Source of the DNA: Acidimicrobiia bacterium
GTDB lineage: Bacteria > Actinomycetota > Acidimicrobiia > Acidimicrobiales > Hopanoidiivorantaceae
DNA length: 34,660 nucleotides
Direction of reading: 5' to 3'
NCBI GenBank assembly: GCA_020027305.1
Contig: JAHRAM010000026.1
Coordinates: 1 to 34,660, forward strand
A program made the position numbers and the translations under genes. The notes below the pieces were generated by a model, which worked only from the letters and a program-made list of their open reading frames with translations, was not told the origin of the DNA and did no database searches. This document shows, one piece after another, positions 22,906 to 31,886 of this stretch; position 1 is the stretch's first letter; the number at the start of each line of letters is the position of its first letter.

Positions 22906-24213
22906 TTATCTGCGGAGAGGAGGAATGGGGGGCTCTTTGGGATTATTAAAATCTCCCCAACACCAAACACTATCAATGTCGTTATTTATGCCCTCTATAC
23001 AGCCACCACTCAGGCGCAAACCAGGACTATCATTGGCAGAATGTAGTTCGTCAATGGGTAACCGTTTTGGGTTGTCAAAATCTTCCCAGCATAAAAGCCC
23101 AGGGTAATCGTCACCTTTAAGTTTGCCAATTACGCAACCAGAATCAAGGTTTATGTTCGCGGTCAAATAAAATAGTCCTCGCTCTACATCAATGGGCGAT
23201 TTCTTAGGGTTTTCAAAGTCATTCCAGCACCACAAATCTTTTTCATTGCTATCAGGTAAACCGCCGATTAGGCAACCTGCATCTGGAGCAAAATCAAAAC
23301 TGTAGTCAAATGAATCAGCGCTAGTAACAAGCGGCATCTTTTTAGGGTTATTAAAGTCTCTCCAACACCAAATTTCATCATTAGAACTTGCTATGCAACC
23401 CGATTTCAAATTGGCCTCTAGGGGAAGTAGAGAATAGAGTCCAAGCTCAATGGGTGATTTTTTAGGATTGTCAAAATCATCCCAGCACCATAGTTCAATT
23501 TCATCGTTTTTAGGATCTCGGCCTTGCATGCAACCCGAATTTAGGTTGGAGAATAAAGAGTGATGAAGGTGATTTAAATTGTCAATGGGCGATTTTTTTG
23601 GAGTGCCAGAATTTCCCCAGCACCAAAGCTCAGAGTCGGTACCATCGGTACCACCGTAACAAGTTGAATTAAAGCTGGGGCTTGCTTCAACATTACCTAT
23701 AGTGTCTGTTGGAAATAATTTTCTGGGGTCGTTAAAATCATCCCAGCACCAAACCTCAAACTCTCTGTGAGAAATATCGACACAGCCAGAGTCAAGATTT
23801 GCCCCTGGACGCAAAAATACTTGTGTGCCCGTTCCCGCCGATATCCTTTTCCCACTAAAATCAATGGGCGATTTTGTGGGGTTCTCGAAATCCTCCCAAC
23901 ACCATAGTTCAAAATCAATGTCAGGTCCATGTTCTTCAACAATGAAAACACTTGCACAACCCAACTTTAAATTTGCTCCTATTGCAATTTCGGATATGTT
24001 TCCAATAGGTGACTTTTTTGGTTCGCGAAAGTTGTCCCAACACCAAGCTTCATTAATCTGAGACTCAAAATTAAAAACTTGGAGGCAACCTGAATTTTGG
24101 CTGTTTCCCCTTAGTTCTGGAAAGCCAAGAATTGCAGATTCCTCAGAATGATTACAAGCAGACGCCAAAAGAGCTACAGAAACCCCAAGCACGACAAAAA
24201 CAACAAGTCGCAT
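22906..24213 (-). CDS. Lipoprotein with nine Cys-paired W-C-W repeats (RCC1-like), copy B
   Basis: Paralogue of copy A, 435 residues. The first 23 residues, including the lipobox cysteine at 20, are identical to copy A. It also has nine W-C-W or L-C-W blocks, each with an upstream S-G-C-type cysteine. The third and fourth repeats (EVWCWDDFNDP, ELWCWGNSGTP) and the sixth to eighth are close to copy A, while the first two and parts of the fifth differ strongly. The seven or so bases before the ATG hold no Shine-Dalgarno. Function unknown; the neighbours (trkH upstream, gltB downstream) give no clear hint. Likely an outer-facing lipid-anchored repeat protein, by inference. Confidence 0.75.
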   Translation of the reverse strand: MRLVVFVVLGVSVALLASACNHSEESAILGFPELRGNSQNSGCLQVFNFESQINEAWCWDNFREPKKSPIGNISEIAIGANLKLGCASVFIVEEHGPDIDFELWCWEDFENPTKSPIDFSGKRISAGTGTQVFLRPGANLDSGCVDISHREFEVWCWDDFNDPRKLFPTDTIGNVEASPSFNSTCYGGTDGTDSELWCWGNSGTPKKSPIDNLNHLHHSLFSNLNSGCMQGRDPKNDEIELWCWDDFDNPKKSPIELGLYSLLPLEANLKSGCIASSNDEIWCWRDFNNPKKMPLVTSADSFDYSFDFAPDAGCLIGGLPDSNEKDLWCWNDFENPKKSPIDVERGLFYLTANINLDSGCVIGKLKGDDYPGLLCWEDFDNPKRLPIDELHSANDSPGLRLSGGCIEGINNDIDSVWCWGDFNNPKEPPIPPLRR

Positions 24214-24303
24214 AATGATTTAGCTTAGCAAAAAATTACATCTATCTACGGGCAGTCGGGTTTGTGGCATATTTTCTAAGGCTCAATTTTTAAGCAGATT
24301 TTA

Positions 24304-24446
24304 GCTGAAGGAAATTTTGCTAGAATTAAGAACTTACTCGCACAAATTGGGTTTTATTTTCAATTTCACAAAAAAAGGAGAGTGAGAATAAAGCTGATAC
24401 AAAAAACGAGTGAAATTTAAAAAAATGAATGAAATTTAAGTAGCCA
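24304..24446 (+). promoter_or_regulatory. Leader region upstream of gltB
   Basis: Region before gltB. It has a strong AAAAAAGGAG (about 24371-24380) that is about 66 bases from the gltB ATG and not followed by a normal long ORF. Two copies of GARTGAAATTTAA occur at about 24409 and 24428. In-frame with gltB, a TAG at 24441-24443 fixes the start to 24447 or later. The gltB promoter should lie here. Confidence 0.4.
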
Positions 24447-27400
24447 ATGTTTAATAAATCCAAACAAACACCAAAACAAGTAGGGCAAAAAAGCCTATAT
24501 CACCCAAGCCTTGAACACGATTCTTGTGGTGTTGGATTTGTGGTGAACTTAAAGGGTGAAAAAAGCCATAAGATGCTACAAACTGGCATTAGCGCCCTTG
24601 TGAATCTGGAGCATCGGGGGGCACTTGGGTCAGACCCAGAAACTGGAGATGGGGCAGGCATCTTAATCCAAATCCCAGATAAGTTTTTTCGCCAAGCAGT
24701 TGATTTCCCCCTTCCTCCCGAAGGGCAATATGCTACAGGAATGGTATTTTTGCCAAACAACAAAAAAACCGCCAAGAAATATCAAACACGAATTGAAAAG
24801 ATGGCACTACAAGAGGGGTTTTCAGTTTTGGGGTGGCGGGAAGTTCCAGTCAATGCCGATATTTTGGGAGCAGGGGCAAAGCGGTCAATGCCGGCCTTTA
24901 CTCAAATATTTCTTTCGCTGGCAGGAGACCTTACAAATGACACTGACACCGATAATACAAATAGCGCTGCCACCGACAATATGGCACTTGAGCGAAAGGC
25001 ATTTCTGTTTAGAAAATATGTTGAAAACACCATCAGCGCTGAGCTGGCGGCAGAAGATTCTAAAAACACAAAAGATGAAATCCGCATGGGTGGAAACAGC
25101 CCAATACATAAGGGCATATATTTCCCCAGCCTGTCAGCAAAAACGTTCGTCTATAAGGGAATGTTAATCGCCACTCAGCTCTCCAATTTCTATACAGATT
25201 TAAACGATGAAGCAGTCGAAACATCTCTCACGTTGTTTCACAGCAGATTTTCCACGAACACATTTCCGAGTTGGCCTCTAGCTCATCCATATCGAGTGTT
25301 AGCACACAATGGCGAGATTAACACCGTTCAAGGAAATCAAAATTGGATGAGGGCAAGAGAAGAATTGCTCCATTCCCCTGAGTTGGGCGATGACTTGAAA
25401 AAGGCTTTTCCAATTTGTACTCCTGGAGCAAGTGATACTGCCCGCTTTGATGAATGCTTGGAAATGCTATATATGGGTGGCTATGAATTAGATGAAGCGG
25501 TGCTGATGATGATTCCAGAACCGTGGGAGCATCACGAATCTATGCCCAAAGACCAATTGGCGTTTTATAAATATCACGCTTCACTTATGGAGCCGTGGGA
25601 TGGCCCAGCTTCAATCGCTTTCACCAATGGGGAAGTTATCGGGGCAGTGCTTGATAGAAACGGTCTTCGCCCAAGTCGCTATTGGGTGACAAAAGACGAT
25701 ATGGTGATTATGGCATCTGAGGTTGGAGTAGTTGATGTGCCGCCCAAAGATATTATTGAAAAGGGGCGTCTCCAGCCTGGCAAGATGTTCTTTGTTGACA
25801 CCAAGCAAGGGCGAATAGTTAGAGATGGTGAAATCAAACAACGGCTGTCATCGGCTCGCCCATATAAAGAGTGGCTAGACAGCGAACAAATTACACTTTC
25901 TGATTTGCCTGCTGCAAATTCTTCAAACAATAAGGCAGGCGACTTAGAAACAAATAAGATTTCTTCTGACGAGCTGGCGACACTTCAGCGAACTTTTGGC
26001 TATACCTACGAAGAACTAAAACTGCTCATTGCCCCAATGGCTACTGATGGGGTAGAAGCACTTGGCTCAATGGGAACTGACACCCCAATAGCAGTGCTTT
26101 CAAATCGCCAACGGTTGTTGTTTGACTATTTTCAACAACTCTTTGCTCAGGTAACCAACCCACCCCTTGATGCTATTAGGGAAAAAATCGTCACTGCCAC
26201 ATTGGGATGGCTGGGCGGTGAGCGCAATTTATTAGACCCTCAGCCTGAGTCGGCTCGCCAAATTACAATTGAGCATCCAGTTCTCACGAACCAAGAACTT
26301 GTAAAAATCAAACAACTTAGCGCTGACGAGCCAGAATCTCAGACCGACAAAATGCAAACTGAAAATTCCCCATCCTCAAAATTCCAAGCTGCCACAATTC
26401 CCATTCTCTATAATGTTTCAGAAAGAGAAGCTGGGCTGAGAAATGCACTCACTGAACTCTGTGCCAAAGTTGATGAAGCAGTTGCTGGCGGAAAAAACAT
26501 CGTGGTGCTTTCAGATAGAGGAACCTCAAAAGATTTAGCTCCTATTCCTGCCCTGCTTGCCACCGGCGCCGTTCATCACCATCTCATTAGAAATAAAAAG
26601 CGAACCCGAATAGGGCTAGTCGTTGAAACTGGAGAAGCCAGAGAAATCCATCACTTGTGCCTATTACTTGCTTATGGAGCAACGGCTATCAATCCTTACC
26701 TAGCTTTTGAATCTATTTCTAATTTGGTCAAGCGAGGGAAGTATGGATTGACAGGCGACACTAAAACCGCACACAAAAACTACATAAAAGCAACCGACAA
26801 GGGGATTTTAAAAGTAATGTCAAAGATGGGAATATCAACTGTTCGTTCCTATGTCGACTCACAAATTTTTGAAGCTATTGGCTTGGGGGATGAATTGATT
26901 GAAGAGTTTTTCACTGGCACCCTAAGTCGCCTAGGGGGAATTGGGCTGGCAGAACTTGCTGAAGAATGTAGTCGCCGCCACAAACTGGCATACCCCGAAA
27001 ACCCAACTGAGCGAGCTCACCGAAACCTAAGCATTGGTGGAGAATATCAATGGCGGCGAGAAGGCGAATATCACCTGTTTAACCCTGAAACTGTTTTTAA
27101 GCTCCAGCACTCAACTAGGTCGGGGCGCTATGAAATATTTAAGCAATACTCAAAAAAGGTTGACGACCAAGCAAAAAACTTGGCAACCCTCCGTGGCCTG
27201 TTCTCTCTGAAAGAAGCCAAGCAACCTGTGCCACTTGAAGAAGTTGAGCCAACATCTGAAATCGTGAAACGATTTGCCACTGGGGCGATGTCATTTGGAT
27301 CAATATCAGCTGAAGCACATGAGACCCTTGCCATTGCAATGAACCGCATTGGTGGAAAATCAAATTCGGGCGAAGGTGGAGAAGATGCCAAACGATATGT

Positions 27401-29189
27401 TGCCGACAAAAATGGCGACTTTAGGCGGAGCGCGATTAAGCAAGCTGCCTCTGGGCGCTTTGGGGTCACTAGCCAATATTTAACTCAAGCTACCGACCTC
27501 CAAATCAAAATGGCACAAGGTGCAAAGCCAGGTGAAGGCGGGCAGCTCCCCGGCCACAAAGTCTGGCCGTGGATTGCCGATGTGAGACATTCAACACCAG
27601 GGGTGGGCTTGATTTCGCCCCCTCCTCATCACGACATTTATTCCATTGAAGACATTGCCCAACTCATCCACGACCTTAAAAACTCAAACCCGCTAGCACG
27701 CGTTCATGTAAAGCTGGTTTCAGAGCTGGGGGTTGGAACAGTTGCTGCGGGAGTTTCAAAAGCACACTCCGATGTAGTTTTAATTTCTGGGCACGATGGA
27801 GGAACTGGGGCAGCAGTGCTAACCTCAATCAAGCATGCTGGTACCCCGTGGGAGCTGGGGCTGGCCGAAACTCAACAAACGTTGGTGCTAAATGGGCTTC
27901 GCGACCGAATAGTAGTTCAAGTTGACGGGCAGTTAAAGACAGGAAGAGATGTCATTATCGCAGCCCTCTTAGGTGCTGAAGAATTTGGTTTTGCAACAGC
28001 TCCACTTGTTGTGATGGGTTGTGTGATGATGCGGGTCTGCCATCTTGACACTTGCCCAGTTGGGATTGCGACTCAAAACCCTGAACTGCGAGAGAAGTTT
28101 ACGGGCAAAGCCGAATTCGTGGTGAATTTCATGGAGTTCGTAGCAGAAGAAGTTCGTGAATATTTAGCAAGCCTCGGGCTTCGCTCAATTGATGAAGCAG
28201 TCGGCAGAGTTGACTTGCTAAACACAGAACAAGCGATTTCTCATTGGAAGGCTGGTGGGCTTGACCTTTCACCAATATTTTATATGCCCGAGCTCACAGC
28301 CGACGAGGCAAGATATTGCATTAGCAAACAAGACCATGGGCTAGAACGCGCCCTAGATGTTGAGCTAATTAAACTTAGCGAACCTGCCCTTTCACGAGGT
28401 GAAAAAGTTCACTTTAATACCGCAATCAAAAATGTTAATCGCACGGTCGGCACAATGCTTGGCAATGCGCTCACAAAGAAATGGGGAGCCGATGGCTTGC
28501 CCGAAGATACAATTTCAATTGACTTCAAAGGCTCGGCTGGTCAAAGTTTTGGGGCATTTTTGCCAAAAGGTATCACCTTGAAATTATATGGCGATGCCAA
28601 TGATTACACAGCCAAGGGGCTTTCAGGTGGAAAAATAATTGTGCGCCCTGACGAAGATGCTGAATTTATTGCACAAAACAATGTGATTTCTGGCAATGTC
28701 ATCGCTTATGGCGCAACCAGCGGGGAAATCTTTTTACGTGGCATTGTGGGCGAGCGATTTTGCGTTAGAAATTCTGGAGCCATTGCCGTGGTTGAGGGAG
28801 TGGGCGATCACGGGTGTGAATATATGACTGGAGGAAAGGCAGTTATTTTAGGTGAAACTGGGCGGAACTTTGGCGCAGGAATGTCTGGCGGAATTGCCTA
28901 TATCTATGATGAGCATAATAATTTTGCTAAGAACCTAAACGGAGAAATGGTAAATGTTGAGCCACTGGACGACATCGATATTGAGTGGCTAAAGGAAAGA
29001 ATAAACATGCACTTGCTTCATACCGATTCAGCAGTGGCAACGTATATTTTGGCACATTGGGATTCAACAATGGAAAAGTTTGTGAAAGTTCTGCCCCAAG
29101 ATCTCAAACGGGTGATGGAAGCTACAGCCGAAGCCGAAGCTAAAAAGGAAGATCCACTTGAGTTGATAATGAAAGCAGCACATGACTAG
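24447..29189 (+). CDS. gltB: Glutamate synthase large subunit
   Basis: Makes two glutamates from glutamine and 2-oxoglutarate. The N-terminal glutaminase begins at Cys27 in H-D-S-C-G-V-G-F, so a 26-residue propeptide must be cleaved to expose the nucleophile. The central and FMN domains follow (about 470-1240), with SGEGGEDAKRY, KPGEGGQLPG and ISGHDGGTGAAVLTSIKHAG. The 3Fe-4S cysteines are Cys1192, Cys1198 and Cys1203 in C-V-M-M-R-V-C-H-L-D-T-C-P-V-G. The C-terminal beta-helix has GGKAVILG and GRNFGAGMSGG. At 1580 residues it is slightly longer than many homologues, partly through low-complexity stretches such as the D/T/N-rich segment near 172-184. It is followed 20 bases later by gltD. Confidence 0.97.
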   Translation: MFNKSKQTPKQVGQKSLYHPSLEHDSCGVGFVVNLKGEKSHKMLQTGISALVNLEHRGALGSDPETGDGAGILIQIPDKFFRQAVDFPLPPEGQYATGMVFLPNNKKTAKKYQTRIEKMALQEGFSVLGWREVPVNADILGAGAKRSMPAFTQIFLSLAGDLTNDTDTDNTNSAATDNMALERKAFLFRKYVENTISAELAAEDSKNTKDEIRMGGNSPIHKGIYFPSLSAKTFVYKGMLIATQLSNFYTDLNDEAVETSLTLFHSRFSTNTFPSWPLAHPYRVLAHNGEINTVQGNQNWMRAREELLHSPELGDDLKKAFPICTPGASDTARFDECLEMLYMGGYELDEAVLMMIPEPWEHHESMPKDQLAFYKYHASLMEPWDGPASIAFTNGEVIGAVLDRNGLRPSRYWVTKDDMVIMASEVGVVDVPPKDIIEKGRLQPGKMFFVDTKQGRIVRDGEIKQRLSSARPYKEWLDSEQITLSDLPAANSSNNKAGDLETNKISSDELATLQRTFGYTYEELKLLIAPMATDGVEALGSMGTDTPIAVLSNRQRLLFDYFQQLFAQVTNPPLDAIREKIVTATLGWLGGERNLLDPQPESARQITIEHPVLTNQELVKIKQLSADEPESQTDKMQTENSPSSKFQAATIPILYNVSEREAGLRNALTELCAKVDEAVAGGKNIVVLSDRGTSKDLAPIPALLATGAVHHHLIRNKKRTRIGLVVETGEAREIHHLCLLLAYGATAINPYLAFESISNLVKRGKYGLTGDTKTAHKNYIKATDKGILKVMSKMGISTVRSYVDSQIFEAIGLGDELIEEFFTGTLSRLGGIGLAELAEECSRRHKLAYPENPTERAHRNLSIGGEYQWRREGEYHLFNPETVFKLQHSTRSGRYEIFKQYSKKVDDQAKNLATLRGLFSLKEAKQPVPLEEVEPTSEIVKRFATGAMSFGSISAEAHETLAIAMNRIGGKSNSGEGGEDAKRYVADKNGDFRRSAIKQAASGRFGVTSQYLTQATDLQIKMAQGAKPGEGGQLPGHKVWPWIADVRHSTPGVGLISPPPHHDIYSIEDIAQLIHDLKNSNPLARVHVKLVSELGVGTVAAGVSKAHSDVVLISGHDGGTGAAVLTSIKHAGTPWELGLAETQQTLVLNGLRDRIVVQVDGQLKTGRDVIIAALLGAEEFGFATAPLVVMGCVMMRVCHLDTCPVGIATQNPELREKFTGKAEFVVNFMEFVAEEVREYLASLGLRSIDEAVGRVDLLNTEQAISHWKAGGLDLSPIFYMPELTADEARYCISKQDHGLERALDVELIKLSEPALSRGEKVHFNTAIKNVNRTVGTMLGNALTKKWGADGLPEDTISIDFKGSAGQSFGAFLPKGITLKLYGDANDYTAKGLSGGKIIVRPDEDAEFIAQNNVISGNVIAYGATSGEIFLRGIVGERFCVRNSGAIAVVEGVGDHGCEYMTGGKAVILGETGRNFGAGMSGGIAYIYDEHNNFAKNLNGEMVNVEPLDDIDIEWLKERINMHLLHTDSAVATYILAHWDSTMEKFVKVLPQDLKRVMEATAEAEAKKEDPLELIMKAAHD

Positions 29190-29209
29190 AGCTAGACAGA
29201 ACTAAAACA

Positions 29210-30673
29210 ATGGGCGACTCACACGGATTTTTAAAGTTTGGAAGAAAGCTCCCCGAAAAGCGCGATGCCAAAAAACGTTTAGGTGATTGGGAAGAGATTT
29301 ATAAGCCATTTGACCAAACCGAGCTTCAAACACAAGCAGCTCGCTGTATGGATTGTGGCATTCCATTTTGTAATAACGGTTGCCCACTTGGCAACCTTAT
29401 TCCCGATTGGAACGATTTAGTTTATGGCGACCTTTGGGAAGATGCCATCAACCGATTACATGCCACAAATAATTTTCCAGAATTTACTGGAAGGCTCTGC
29501 CCAGCTCCGTGTGAGGCAGCATGTGTGCTTGGCATCAACGAAGACCCTGTAACTATCAAACAAATTGAGCTAGACATTATTGAAAATGCATGGGATAGTG
29601 GCTGGGTAAAACCCGAGCTACCCGCTGAACAAACTGGCAAAAAGATAGCAGTGGTTGGCTCTGGCCCAGCTGGCTTGGCAGCAGCTCAGCAACTTACCCG
29701 AGCCGGGCACAGTGTAATTTGTTACGAAAGAGACGATCGCATTGGAGGCTTGCTTCGATATGGCATCCCCGAGTTTAAGATGGAAAAGAAATTTCTTGAC
29801 CGCCGATTAACACAGATGGAAGAAGAAGGAACGGTGTTTATAACAGACACTGAAGTCGGAGTTGACATTGAAGTAGAGCAGTTGAAAAATGATTTTGATG
29901 TAGTGGTGTTGGCAGGCGGAGCAACCCAAGCCAGAGATATTCCTATCCCTGGCAGAGAGCTAAAGGGCATCTATCAAGCGATGGAGTTTTTACCATTGGC
30001 AAATAAAGTCACACAAGGCGACCTTAACCAGCATCCATACTCAGCAAAAGATAAGGATGTAATAATTATCGGCGGGGGAGACACTGGGGCAGATTGTCTA
30101 GGCACTGTTCATAGGCAACGTTGTAAATCGGTTCACCAGTTTGAGATTATGCCTCGCCCTCCAGATGACCGAGCGCCTTCTACCCCATGGCCAACTTGGC
30201 CGCTCATGCATCGCACTTCGGGGGCACACGAAGAAGGTGGGGTTCGCGAGTTTTCAATTAACACGGTTGAGTTTGTGGGAAATGAAGCAGGCGAATTAAG
30301 CGCACTAAAAACCGTAGGCGTAGAACAAATCGTTGATGAAAATGGTATGCGGTTTGAACCAGTGGCAGGAACCGAACAAGATTATAAAGCCGACATAGTT
30401 TTGCTGGCGCTTGGGTTTACTGGCCCAGAGGCAAGCCCATTGATGTCTGAATTAGGAGTTAATCTCAACAATCGTGGAAATGTTGAACGCGATTCTGAAT
30501 GGATGACAAATGTTGAAGGAGTCTTTGTCTGTGGTGATATGGGCAGAGGGCAAAGCCTAATCGTTTGGGCGATTGCTGAAGGCAGGGCATGTGCTAATTC
30601 AGTAGATGAATGGCTAATGAAAGAATCGCTTTTGCCCGAACCGCTCACACCCACCCAAGTAGCACTTAGTTAA
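29210..30673 (+). CDS. gltD: Glutamate synthase small subunit
   Basis: NADPH-oxidising FAD subunit that passes electrons to GltB. The N-terminal cysteine clusters for 4Fe-4S centres are seen: CMDCGIPFCNNGCPLGN and LCPAPCEAACVLG. The FAD-binding GSGPAGLAAAQQL and the NAD(P)-binding IIGGGDTGADCLG follow, with VFVCGDMGRGQSLIVWAI near the C-terminus. The 487-residue length is typical. It lies 20 bases after gltB on the same strand, the standard operon order. Confidence 0.97.
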   Translation: MGDSHGFLKFGRKLPEKRDAKKRLGDWEEIYKPFDQTELQTQAARCMDCGIPFCNNGCPLGNLIPDWNDLVYGDLWEDAINRLHATNNFPEFTGRLCPAPCEAACVLGINEDPVTIKQIELDIIENAWDSGWVKPELPAEQTGKKIAVVGSGPAGLAAAQQLTRAGHSVICYERDDRIGGLLRYGIPEFKMEKKFLDRRLTQMEEEGTVFITDTEVGVDIEVEQLKNDFDVVVLAGGATQARDIPIPGRELKGIYQAMEFLPLANKVTQGDLNQHPYSAKDKDVIIIGGGDTGADCLGTVHRQRCKSVHQFEIMPRPPDDRAPSTPWPTWPLMHRTSGAHEEGGVREFSINTVEFVGNEAGELSALKTVGVEQIVDENGMRFEPVAGTEQDYKADIVLLALGFTGPEASPLMSELGVNLNNRGNVERDSEWMTNVEGVFVCGDMGRGQSLIVWAIAEGRACANSVDEWLMKESLLPEPLTPTQVALS

Positions 30674-30781
30674 CTTGAGGCTAAATAAATTAAGATAAAA
30701 AAACCGAGTTGCCATTGCTCTGCATTAATTTTTTATCTTTCTCGTTTCCAACCTTTCTAGTTTTAAGTCTTTCGGTTTTAA
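30674..30781. other. Convergent gltD/menB spacer
   Basis: 108-base AT-rich gap between convergent genes. I see no clear intrinsic terminator hairpin, although T-rich runs are present near 30727. Confidence 0.35.
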
Positions 30782-31693
30782 TTAAGGCCGCTTTGGAAAC
30801 TGCTCAAAATCGGGCGCTTGTTTTTTGACATAGCTATCTCGGCCATGTTGTGCTTCTTCAGTTTGATAATAAAGCAAGGTGGCATCGCCTGCCAACTGCT
30901 GAAGCCCAGCTGCTCCATCGTCAACAGCATTCATGGCAGCCTTAATCATGCGAATGGCAAGTGGGGAATTTTTCAAAATGCATTTCGCCCACGCAACGGT
31001 TTCAATTTCAAGTTCTTCTAGTTGAGCCACATGGTTTACAAGCCCCATTGAAAGGGCATCTTCGGCACTATATTGCGCGCACAAAAACCAAATCTCCCGT
31101 GCCTTTTTCTGCCCAACATTTTTTGCAAGCAGTGATGAACCATATCCCCCATCAAAAGAACCAACTCTTGGGCCAGTTTGCCCAAACACAGCATTGTCGG
31201 CAGCGATTGTAAGGTCACAAACAATATGTAAGATATGCCCACCACCGATGGCATACCCAGCCACCATCGCGATTATCGGTTTGGGGGTGCGCCGCATTTG
31301 TATTTGAAGATCTAAAACATTCAATCGCCCAATGCCTTTTTGCCCCAGCTCATCTTCTCCTAAATATCCATCATCGCCTCTAATCTCTTGGTCTCCCCCC
31401 GAGCAAAATGCCAAATCACCTTGCCCAGTTAGAATAATGACGCCAACCGACTCATCATCTCTTGCGCGGTTTAGAGCATCTGAAAGCTCAAAGAGAGTTT
31501 GAGGGCGAAAAGCATTCCTCCGCTCAGGGCGACATATTGTGAGCTTGGCGATTCCTTCTGCTGTTTCATATTTAATGTCGCTATAGTTTTTGAAATTTTC
31601 ACCGCTACCAGCATCCTGCCACTTTAGAGCGGGGCTGATACTGGTGTCTGCAGGGTCAGTTTTTCCCCTCGGAACAATCTTTTCAAAATCCAT
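30782..31693 (-). CDS. menB: 1,4-dihydroxy-2-naphthoyl-CoA synthase
   Basis: Crotonase-fold enzyme that closes the naphthoquinone ring in menaquinone synthesis. Diagnostic features: FCSGGDQEIRG, the oxyanion-hole block AGYAIGGGHILH, the MenB-type GPRVGSFDGGYGSS, and the C-terminal GRDSYVKKQAPDFEQFPKRP that is specific to MenB and not to general enoyl-CoA hydratases. The 303-residue length includes about 35 extra residues at the N-terminus. It is the last of the minus-strand menH-menC-menB row; menC reading-frame continuation ends 64 bases upstream of its start. Confidence 0.96.
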   Translation of the reverse strand: MDFEKIVPRGKTDPADTSISPALKWQDAGSGENFKNYSDIKYETAEGIAKLTICRPERRNAFRPQTLFELSDALNRARDDESVGVIILTGQGDLAFCSGGDQEIRGDDGYLGEDELGQKGIGRLNVLDLQIQMRRTPKPIIAMVAGYAIGGGHILHIVCDLTIAADNAVFGQTGPRVGSFDGGYGSSLLAKNVGQKKAREIWFLCAQYSAEDALSMGLVNHVAQLEELEIETVAWAKCILKNSPLAIRMIKAAMNAVDDGAAGLQQLAGDATLLYYQTEEAQHGRDSYVKKQAPDFEQFPKRP

Positions 31694-31757
31694 TTTTAGT
31701 GTTTACGTTTATTTTTACTATATCTTTCCAGTGCCTGTGTGTCATTGATTTGTGTGT

Positions 31758-31886
31758 TTAGTATTTGTGGGTATCAAGTGTTGCGCTTAATTTCTCGCCA
31801 GCTTCATTTCGAAGCACCCCTAAGCCTGGCACAGTTGGAACATAAATGTGTGCAGCAAGTATTGGCAGGGGGGTTGCGGTTGGGTT
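31758..31886 (-). other. In-frame continuation of menC after an internal TAA
   Basis: Reading on in the menC frame after TAA (31887-31889) gives 42 more codons to a TAA at 31758-31760. The translation includes PLPILAAHIYVPTVPGLGVL, which resembles the V-P-x-x-P-G-L-G-V end of o-succinylbenzoate synthases and related enolase-superfamily enzymes. The block starts directly at the stop, with no frameshift needed. Confidence 0.8.

Larger units (their letters stand above)
22779..24303. repeat. Tandem segmental duplication, right unit
   Basis: Second unit of the duplication: decayed trkH 3' end, second lipoprotein gene, and its upstream region to TTTTA near 24299-24303. Just after this point the sequence (GCTGAAGG) differs from the left unit, which runs into trkH sequence, marking the right breakpoint. 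Confidence 0.88.

Noticed and set aside
24700..25167. 155-codon plus-strand frame inside gltB
   Set aside because: It overlaps the conserved glutaminase domain of gltB in another frame, without a ribosome site or family resemblance.
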